Part shown: piece by piece, positions 63,425 through 64,000 of the stretch
Layout: the number at the start of each line of letters is the position of its first letter
Position numbering within the stretch: position 1 is the stretch's first letter
Assembly (NCBI RefSeq): GCF_040183065.1
Contig: NC_091123.1
Coordinates: 10,596,001 to 10,660,000, forward strand
DNA length: 64,000 nt
Direction: 5' to 3'
From: Periplaneta americana
Taxonomy: Eukaryota > Arthropoda > Insecta > Blattodea > Blattidae
The notes under the pieces: model-generated
Told to the model about the DNA's origin: nothing
Seen by the model: only the letters and a program-made list of their open reading frames with translations
Databases searched by the model: none
Translations under genes and position numbers: made by a program

Positions 63425-64000
63425 TTTATATCAGCCTGAGAAATGAAGGAAGGTTGTCAGCAGCCTTGATTAACGACAGAAGGAAGGCCGCGCCTGGAAT
63501 CCAACCGCGGCACTTGCTGTGGTGTGACACACTTCGCACAACACGCATCATGCAAATCCAGAGTCAAGGCGGGTCATGGTTCATGATTGGCTGTGTCACT
63601 TTATTAGTGGTTAGCTGACGCGTTACGCAAGTGCGAATTGTGATGCAGGCGAACATCCGCGATACATGGAGATGAGGCGGCGTGTGAGCAAACATCGGTT
63701 ACGGAGCCCGGGTTTGTAGGACGAGCGAAAACAGTCGGCGACAGGAGAGGAAAGTTACAGGAGAACAAGAAGAAAGATCCAGGAGACAAATTTTAGTTGG
63801 AAATTGGAAAAAAATCTTGTTTACCACAAAAAGTGATAATTTGTGATAGATCAAAAGTTTCTGAGGAAAGTGTATCTAAATGTGTGATACATCCTTTTAA
63901 AAACACTTTCTTTTTCTAAATTAGCCTCTGAAAAAATTGATTTTTAAATTGCTTTACGTGTAAAAAAACTACACCAAATTAATGTTAAGTTGCCATAACA
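63425..64000. other. Unassigned DNA
   Basis: No supported feature to the window edge. Confidence 0.4.

Noticed and set aside
63022-63439. Frames containing repeated MYVC or THIY
   Set aside because: They are translations of (CATA)n and a SINE.

Overview
This window looks like insect nuclear DNA, most likely from a large repeat-rich genome of the cockroach/termite lineage. The grounds are one spliced gene with a very long AT-rich intron, no operons, and dense interspersed repeats. The RTE-type LINE fragments, with a conserved C-terminal block and (TAAG)n tails, are the kind I associate with Periplaneta-like genomes. The taxon is an inference; no search was run.

One protein-coding gene is well supported. 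It lies on the minus strand in two pieces: a signal-peptide exon (52796 down to 52554) and a single 7.6-kb exon (26516 down to 18885). The exon ends have a CAG|GTAAG donor and a TTGCAG|GT acceptor, both in phase 0, and join to a predicted 2,624-residue secreted, highly charged, low-complexity protein. I cannot name it. The 26-kb intron between them holds most of the mobile DNA. A 96-bp plus-strand candidate exon (33822-33917) is the only other weak hint of a host gene.

Region by region. 1-18800: RTE LINE fragments set in (AAT)n arrays, SINEs, a 3.2-kb polypurine tract with a ~600-bp higher-order repeat, a Helitron carrying a LINE insertion, a pyrimidine-rich minisatellite split by an inverted SINE pair, MITEs, and a deleted mariner-like element just past the gene's stop codon. 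18885-26516: the main exon. 26517-52553: the intron, with a SINE close to the acceptor, a 185-bp palindrome, a chimeric SINE/antisense-LINE retrocopy with a 13-bp target duplication, internally deleted transposons, a near-complete Tc1-like DD34E element with one premature stop in its transposase, two long-arm foldbacks, a 2.3-kb satellite with an 81-bp dimeric unit, and a 964-bp hAT-like element inside a LINE tail. 52554-64000: the first exon, a (TTCA)n-type array, more mariner and MITE copies, a second Helitron, a MITE nested in a MITE at TTAA, a CR1/Jockey-like LINE end, and three different SINE families in a row.

Several elements explain one another. The Helitron pair and the nested MITE pair give occupied and empty sites. 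The LINE tails share a small stem-loop next to a common 3' motif. Three SINE families with different tRNA-like heads share a 3' stem (CGACGCT/AGCGTCG), which points to one partner LINE. No CRISPR array, rRNA or convincing functional tRNA gene was seen.
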